Assembly (NCBI GenBank): GCA_020216745.1
Contig: JAIWNQ010000220.1
Coordinates: 1 to 13,048, forward strand
Direction: 5' to 3'
DNA: 13,048 bases
Source: Candidatus Hydrogenedens sp.
GTDB taxonomy: Bacteria > Hydrogenedentota > Hydrogenedentia > Hydrogenedentales > Hydrogenedentaceae
Shown here: one piece after another, positions 8,546-13,048 of the stretch
Layout of the letters: each line of letters begins with the position of its first letter
Position numbering within the stretch: position 1 is the first letter of the stretch
The notes under the pieces: model-generated
The model's input: the letters and a program-made list of their open reading frames with translations, nothing else
The model's database searches: none
Told to the model about the DNA's origin: nothing
Made by a program: the position numbers and the translations under genes

Positions 8546-8585
8546 GTGTGTGGTTCAATTCAACTAAACATGAAAGGGTTGGGAA

Positions 8586-11500
8586 ATGAAAAACAAAATG
8601 AATAAAAATGATGATGTTTTTTCTTACTGCACATTTGTTTGTGCATTGTTAATCATCTTATCACCGCTACTTGCTCATTCTGCTCCTATTATTCCCATTT
8701 CGACATTGAATGATTTAAAAAATATAGGGATATTAACTCCGTTAGATGCTGATTATATTTTAGTCAATGACATTGATGCATCTGATACCGAAACCTGGCC
8801 TGGTGGCTTTGACCCTATCGGTGATTCCACTCCTCTTGGGAGATTTAGGGGCTCTTTCGATGGAAATGGGCATGTCATATCTGAACTTTATATAGATAGG
8901 CCTGGGGAAAATTATGTTGGTTTGTTTAGCTTTGTGGAAAAAGGTTCAATAACGAACCTAAAACTATACTATGCGGCTATAAGTGGTAAGTCCATAGTCG
9001 GAGGCGTAGCTGGGATGATATTAGGTGGAAAGATTTTTAATTGTATAGTATCTGGTCGTATACAGGCATCTTCAAATTGCGGGGGAATAGCAGGTATCAT
9101 CCAGCCTTTCTCAGGTGACATGGGAGTAGACATGTGTTATACAAGAGGTGCACTTATATGGCGTGATTTTGACCCTACAGCAAAGTATAATTTTGGAGGG
9201 TTAGTTGGAATTATTGATGGTCTCTCCGACTCTGTAAGTATAACAAAATCTTTCTCCCACATGAATATTTATACTTCGATAAGTGATATGAGTTATGTCG
9301 GTGGTTTGGTAGGAAGATTAGCCAATAAAGTATATATAGAACAATGTTATTCTACCGGGGAAGTTCCTGAGGGGACATCTACTATAGGAGGGCTTATTGG
9401 ATTTGCAGATAATCCTGATTATGTGCAATCCAGTGTATGGGATGTTGAAACCAGTAAACAAAAAGAATCTTCAGGAGGAAAAGGCCTTAATACCAGTGAA
9501 ATGAAAAGACCCGAAGTATATTTAGATATGGGTTGGGATATATCTACTGAGCCTTGTTCGAATTGTTCCACTCAATGGTCTCAATATAAAGAATATACCT
9601 ATCCCTTCCTTTGTGATTTATCCAATTTAATCCCGAATGTAATCGGATTGAATCTCCCAGATGCTACCAAACAATTATTAGAAAATGGTTTCGAGCTTGG
9701 TGATGTGGTGTCCGTATATCACAATACTATTCCTATGGGACATGTGGTTGAAACTGTTCCCGAACAATCTTGCTACTTCCCTTACACTGGCGAAGTAACA
9801 ATTAAATCTTCTCAAGGGCCGTTCCCTCCGATTTATATATCTACAATAGAGCAATTGCAACTTATTGGCAATGACCCAAATTATCCTGCTGATAATATGT
9901 ATATATTGTCCAATGACATTAATGCTTCCGTTACGAGGGAGTGGAATGGTGGAGCAGGTTTTATTCCTATTGAAACATTTTCAGGTGTGCTTGACGGTAA
10001 TGGGTATAAAATATCGGGATTATACATATTAGACGATTCAGGCTACCCAACCGGTTTATTCCGTAGCATAAAAAAACCTAATGGAGAGTTCGGAAGAGTC
10101 CAAAACTTAATCATAGAAAATGCTGAAATCTATGGTATAGGATATGTTGGAGTTTTAGCTGGAAAAATAGAGACGGCCTCCGTTCCGGAAATCATCCCTA
10201 CTTTACAAAATATAGCAACAAGTGGAGAGGTCTTTGGTGTAAATTCTGTAGGTGGCTTGGCAGGTGCTATTTACGGTGGAATAACAGTATATGACTGTTC
10301 TATCCGAGCCAATGTAAATGCAAGAGAATTATCACCCAAAATAAGTTATGGCTATTTTGGAGGTGTTTGTGGTCGTGCTTTAGGTTGCGATTTGGTAAGA
10401 ATATCATTTATCGGTGCTATTCATTCAGAAACGGGAAAAAATTTTGGAGGTATTGCAGGATATACTACTATGGATTCAGCAATTGGTAGTAGTCCGGTTA
10501 TTTTGAATTGTTATGCTCAAGCCTCCATACAAAATTCAAATCCATCAAGCCAAAATATTGGGGGGCTCATCGGTTTTGCTGATGTAAATACAGAACTCGA
10601 TAATTCATATTCTGCATCTGTTTTTTCAACACCTTCTTCTGCAGGTGGGCTCATTGGGGATGGTTCTGGACCTGTTACAGTAAATAATTCTTTCTGGGAT
10701 AAATCTATATCTGGCGTTTCCACTTCCTTTGGTGGTGGAACCCCCGAAACAACAGAAAATATGAAAAAAATGGCAACATATACAGGTTGGGACTTTTCTA
10801 ATTATTGGGGCATAATAGAAGACCACAGTTATCCTTTATTACGACAGGATTTAATGATAATCATCTATTTGCGAAACTTCTACTATGAAAATGCAATAGA
10901 CTGGCTATCATTCTATGGTATATCGAGTGATCTCCAAACTGTGTGTGATAATGTTATCACTCCAGGCTATATTGTGTCCCAATCAGTCTATCCACAAGAA
11001 TGGGTTAAAGTATTTTCAACTGATCCGGTAATATTATATATGTCAGATGGACTTTGCCCCCCGGTTTTAATAAGCACAATAAATCAGATTGCCCAAATTG
11101 GCAAGGACCCTTCATTCCCGAGAGATGGATATTATGTTTTGACAAATAACATTGACGCATCAGATACTAAAAATTGGAATAGTGGTGCCGGTTTTGAACC
11201 CATACAAGATTTTGAAGGTATATTTGCAGGTGGAGGTTATATCATCTCTGACTTATACATTAACCGACCGTCTGAAGACTATGTTGGTTTCTTCGGTTTT
11301 GTTGAGAATACAGGCAGAATTTATGATGTGAATATATCACGAGCTAATGTGACAGGAAAGGGTGCGGTTGGAATTTTAGCGGGTGTTAACCTTGGACAAA
11401 TACACAATTGTGGTGTCAATGGAAAAGTCATAGGAAATGATAGTTTTACAGGTGGCCTTGTCGGTGATAATAGCGGTGTTATCTTTGAATCGTTCGGAGT

Positions 11501-13048
11501 AGCACAGGTTATCGGAACATATGTTGTCGGCGGACTTATAGGCTCAGTTAGTTCAACATTATTTATGGACACCAACCATGATAATTATTTCTGGGGAGAA
11601 GTTTCTGGATTTGGTAATGTAGGCGGATTTGTAGGTTATAACCGCGGATATGTTCAAAATTCCTATGCTGTAGCAAAGATAATAGTAGATAAAAGAATTT
11701 CAGGCGGATTCTGTTCCACCAACGACGGAGGGACTATTGATTCAAGTTATTGGGATAAAGAATATAGTGGAGTAGAGACATCTGAAGGTGGTGAAGGGAA
11801 AACAACTTCAGAAATGATGGCAGAAACAACATTCTCAGGATGGGACTTTTCATCAAAATGGATGCTAAATGAAGGTATCACTTACCCATTCCTGCAAAAT
11901 AATTCATATTCGTACTTAGGAGATTTAAGAGGGCTAAATTACAACACAGTTAAAAATACCCTCGAAAGTTGGGGTTACTTTTTATCCAGTACAGAAAGGT
12001 GCGATTGGACTTATCACGCAGGTGTAATAGCAGATCAAACTCCTATAAATATAAATATACCTTTATTTTCTAATATTGATTTTGTCGTATCATCGGGAAT
12101 TTGCACTACAGTACCAGATGTGGTTGGAGATAGTCTTGTTAATGCTATTAATGAGATTCTTTCTGCAAATTTAGAAATCGGTAGTGTGGTAGAAGAATGC
12201 AATAATACATACCCATTAGGTGTTGTTTTTGAACAATATCCAGCCAATGGAGAAATTGTTGTCGAAGGGACTACTGTTGCATTGAAAGTCTCATCAGGTC
12301 CTTGCCCTGAAGGCGAAGGCACGCCCGAAGGGACACCGGAAGGCGTAGTAGAAGGTACCCCTGAGGGCACCCCCGAAGGTGTCGTTGAAGGTACTCCAGA
12401 AGGGACGCCCGAGGGGACGCCGGAAGGCGTTGTCGAAGGGACTCCTGAGGGCACGCCCGAAGGGACACCGGAAGGCGTAATCGAAGGCACCCCTGAGGGC
12501 ACCCCCGAAGGTACGCCGGAAGGCGTCGTCGAAGGCACCCCTGAGGGCACCCCCGAAGGTACACCGGAAGGCGTCGTCGAAGGTACTCCGGAAGGTACCC
12601 CCGAAGGTACGCCGGAAGGCGTCGTCGAAGGTACTCCGGAAGGTACCCCCGAAGGTACGCCGGAAGGCGTAGTCGAAGGCACCCCTGAGGGCACCCCCGA
12701 AGGCACCCCCGAAGGTACCCCCGAAGGAACGCCGGAAGGCACACCGGAAGGTGTTGTTGAAGGGACGCCGGAAGGCACCCCCGAAGGCACCCCCGAAGGG
12801 ACACTGGAAGGCGTAGTCGAAGGCACTCCTGAGGGCACCCCCGAAGGCGTTGTTGAAGGTACTCCTGAGGGCACGCCCGAAGGGACACCGGAAGGTGTCG
12901 TTGAAGGTACTCCTGAAGGCACACCGGAAGGTGTAGTTGAAGGTACACCTGAGGGAACCCCCGAAGGCACACCGGAAGGTGTTGTCGAAGGTACACCTGA
13001 GGGAACCCCCGAAGGTGTCGTTGAAGGTACTCCTGAAGGCACACCGGA
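8586..13048 (+). CDS. Large secreted GLUG/PASTA repeat protein with PEGT tail, C-terminus outside window
   Basis: An uninterrupted frame of 1487 codons that leaves the window without a stop. Residues 1-33 form a signal peptide (hydrophobic core FVCALLIILSPLLA, cleavage near HSA-P). Three homologous modules follow. Each opens with an ISTL/ISTI segment, then Y.L.N(D/N)I(D/N)AS and a G.G..IS.LYI segment, then several GLUG-type motifs such as GGLVG and GGLIGFA. Each closes with a WD and GWD(F/I) region and YPFL or YPLL. PASTA-like domains sit at about 346-411, 756-825, 1110-1172 and 1175-1240; the first and last look canonical. From 1241 on, the chain consists of PEGT and PEGVVEGT units with about one Glu in four residues and no basic residue. 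The start ATG has AAAGGG 7 bases upstream and an in-frame TGA at 8571. GLUG blocks probably form a beta-helix or repeat rod; PASTA domains often bind cell-wall or glycan ligands. A surface or secreted role is inferred. No catalytic domain is visible, and anchoring is unknown. Confidence 0.9.
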   Translation, partial: MKNKMNKNDDVFSYCTFVCALLIILSPLLAHSAPIIPISTLNDLKNIGILTPLDADYILVNDIDASDTETWPGGFDPIGDSTPLGRFRGSFDGNGHVISELYIDRPGENYVGLFSFVEKGSITNLKLYYAAISGKSIVGGVAGMILGGKIFNCIVSGRIQASSNCGGIAGIIQPFSGDMGVDMCYTRGALIWRDFDPTAKYNFGGLVGIIDGLSDSVSITKSFSHMNIYTSISDMSYVGGLVGRLANKVYIEQCYSTGEVPEGTSTIGGLIGFADNPDYVQSSVWDVETSKQKESSGGKGLNTSEMKRPEVYLDMGWDISTEPCSNCSTQWSQYKEYTYPFLCDLSNLIPNVIGLNLPDATKQLLENGFELGDVVSVYHNTIPMGHVVETVPEQSCYFPYTGEVTIKSSQGPFPPIYISTIEQLQLIGNDPNYPADNMYILSNDINASVTREWNGGAGFIPIETFSGVLDGNGYKISGLYILDDSGYPTGLFRSIKKPNGEFGRVQNLIIENAEIYGIGYVGVLAGKIETASVPEIIPTLQNIATSGEVFGVNSVGGLAGAIYGGITVYDCSIRANVNARELSPKISYGYFGGVCGRALGCDLVRISFIGAIHSETGKNFGGIAGYTTMDSAIGSSPVILNCYAQASIQNSNPSSQNIGGLIGFADVNTELDNSYSASVFSTPSSAGGLIGDGSGPVTVNNSFWDKSISGVSTSFGGGTPETTENMKKMATYTGWDFSNYWGIIEDHSYPLLRQDLMIIIYLRNFYYENAIDWLSFYGISSDLQTVCDNVITPGYIVSQSVYPQEWVKVFSTDPVILYMSDGLCPPVLISTINQIAQIGKDPSFPRDGYYVLTNNIDASDTKNWNSGAGFEPIQDFEGIFAGGGYIISDLYINRPSEDYVGFFGFVENTGRIYDVNISRANVTGKGAVGILAGVNLGQIHNCGVNGKVIGNDSFTGGLVGDNSGVIFESFGVAQVIGTYVVGGLIGSVSSTLFMDTNHDNYFWGEVSGFGNVGGFVGYNRGYVQNSYAVAKIIVDKRISGGFCSTNDGGTIDSSYWDKEYSGVETSEGGEGKTTSEMMAETTFSGWDFSSKWMLNEGITYPFLQNNSYSYLGDLRGLNYNTVKNTLESWGYFLSSTERCDWTYHAGVIADQTPININIPLFSNIDFVVSSGICTTVPDVVGDSLVNAINEILSANLEIGSVVEECNNTYPLGVVFEQYPANGEIVVEGTTVALKVSSGPCPEGEGTPEGTPEGVVEGTPEGTPEGVVEGTPEGTPEGTPEGVVEGTPEGTPEGTPEGVIEGTPEGTPEGTPEGVVEGTPEGTPEGTPEGVVEGTPEGTPEGTPEGVVEGTPEGTPEGTPEGVVEGTPEGTPEGTPEGTPEGTPEGTPEGVVEGTPEGTPEGTPEGTLEGVVEGTPEGTPEGVVEGTPEGTPEGTPEGVVEGTPEGTPEGVVEGTPEGTPEGTPEGVVEGTPEGTPEGVVEGTPEGTP
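8697..9818 (+). repeat. Protein module 1: GLUG block plus PASTA-like domain
   Basis: Residues 38-411 of the large protein. The block opens with ISTLNDLKNIG and NDIDAS and has about five GLUG-type motifs (GGVAGMI, GGIAGII, GGLVGII, GGLVGRL, GGLIGFA). It ends with a VWDVETS and GWDIS segment. The PASTA-like domain (346-411) starts LIPNVIGLNLPDA and ends KSSQGP. It has one Cys instead of the pair seen in later copies. Confidence 0.8.
9837..11057 (+). repeat. Protein module 2: GLUG block plus degenerate PASTA-like domain
   Basis: Residues 418-824. The opening ISTIEQLQLIG, NDINAS and LDGNGYKISGLYI parallel modules 1 and 3. GLUG-type motifs include GGLAGAI, GGVCGRA, GGIAGYT, GGLIGFA and GGLIGDG. 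The closing part has SFWDKS, GWDFS and YPLL. The PASTA-like domain (about 756-824) is divergent and carries Cys787 and Cys824. Confidence 0.8.
11070..12104 (+). repeat. Protein module 3: GLUG block plus degenerate PASTA-like domain
   Basis: Residues 829-1173. It opens with ISTINQIAQIG, NNIDAS and GGGYIISDLYI. GLUG-type motifs include GGLVGDN, GGLIGSV and GGFVGYN, and it closes with SYWDKEYSG, GWDFS and YPFL. This GLUG block is shorter than that of module 2. Its PASTA-like domain (about 1110-1173) has Cys1139 and Cys1173, and a fourth PASTA-like domain follows directly. Confidence 0.8.
12306..13048 (+). repeat. In-frame PEGT / PEGVVEGT tandem repeat, continuing past window end
   Basis: A 12-base unit (four codons, P-E-G-T) interrupted by 24-base PEGVVEGT units. 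Fifteen Val-Val pairs (one is Val-Ile) occur at spacings of 36, 48, 48, 48, 48, 48, 48, 84, 60, 36, 48, 36, 48 and 36 bases, all multiples of 12. The only other substitution is one Leu for Pro. Third codon positions vary freely while the amino acids stay fixed. One representative 48-base unit is 31/48 G+C, far above the flanking gene. The array is cut by the window end. Confidence 0.97.
12564..12670 (+). repeat. Perfect 48-base tandem duplication inside the PEGT array
   Basis: Bases 12564-12611 and 12612-12659 are identical, and the match at a 48-base offset continues to 12670, giving 59 matching bases. The unit encodes PEGVVEGTPEGTPEGT. Since other units differ at several wobble positions, this copy is probably a recent in-frame duplication. 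Confidence 0.9.

Larger units (their letters stand above)
8217..8585 (+). promoter_or_regulatory. AT-rich intergenic leader of the large surface-protein gene
   Basis: 369 bases without a gene. No strong terminator follows the GH94-like gene; the only hairpin in the first half (GGTAATG 8346-8352 with CATTGCC 8360-8366, one G-T pair) lacks a T-run. A perfect A7T7 palindrome at 8437-8450 would be intrinsically curved DNA. A plausible sigma-70 promoter is TTGTTT (8471-8476), 16 bases, TATAAG (8493-8498). A stronger -10 match, TATAAT at 8482-8487, lacks a usable -35. The ribosome site for the next gene is AAAGGG at 8573-8578. Confidence 0.5.

Noticed and set aside
8570..8605. Eleven-codon frame overlapping the start of the large gene, a possible leader peptide
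   Set aside because: It has no clear ribosome site of its own and no regulatory codon bias. The AAAGGG site belongs to the ATG at 8586.
12035..13042. Long antisense frame encoding a PSGVPSTT-type repeat protein
   Set aside because: It is the mirror of the PEGT repeat. The + strand frame is continuous with a signal peptide and recognisable domains, while the antisense frame is low complexity and has no domain. It stays open only because the repeat period is a multiple of three.
12271..13044. Second antisense frame rich in Leu, Arg and Pro over the same repeat
   Set aside because: Same cause: a stop-free shadow of the tandem array, with no start context or domain.
12306..13048. CRISPR-like regular repeat
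   Set aside because: There are no unique spacers. Units of 12 and 24 bases abut directly and translate in frame as PEGT/PEGVVEGT.

Overview
This is an AT-rich bacterial window holding ordinary metabolic genes on the left and one very large, incomplete surface-protein gene on the right. I see no tRNA, rRNA, transposase or CRISPR. The lineage cannot be fixed from sequence alone. A Tat-exported Gfo/Idh/MocA oxidoreductase, a GH94-like enzyme, and a secreted protein combining GLUG, PASTA and a Pro-Glu-Gly-Thr tail together resemble uncultured bacteria near Planctomycetota or Candidatus Hydrogenedentota. That placement is my recollection of such proteomes and is an inference only.

Left part (1-2238): a Tat-signal Gfo/Idh/MocA oxidoreductase (+) converges on an ECF-type sigma factor (-). 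A short hairpin followed by a T-run lies between them. The sigma gene diverges from the tryptophan genes across a 179-base AT-rich gap that probably carries both promoters.

Central part (2239-8216): trpC-trpF-trpB-trpA form a tight, overlapping operon for the last steps of tryptophan synthesis, from phosphoribosylanthranilate to tryptophan. trpE, trpG and trpD are not in the window. trpF and trpB overlap by 53 bases, which is unusually long. Eight bases after trpA begins an 857-residue GH94-like (alpha/alpha)6-barrel protein, probably cotranscribed.

Right part (8217-13048): a 369-base AT-rich leader with a plausible promoter and a hairpin precedes an open reading frame that starts at 8586 and runs off the window. 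Its 1487 visible residues comprise a signal peptide, three homologous modules (a GLUG-type beta-repeat block followed by a PASTA-like domain), a fourth PASTA-like domain, and 247 residues built almost only from PEGT and PEGVVEGT units. The DNA repeats in strict multiples of 12 bases, with recent perfect 48-base duplications. This gene is the most unusual item here: it looks like a length-variable, strongly acidic cell-surface or secreted protein. Its C-terminus, and hence its anchoring, lies outside the window.
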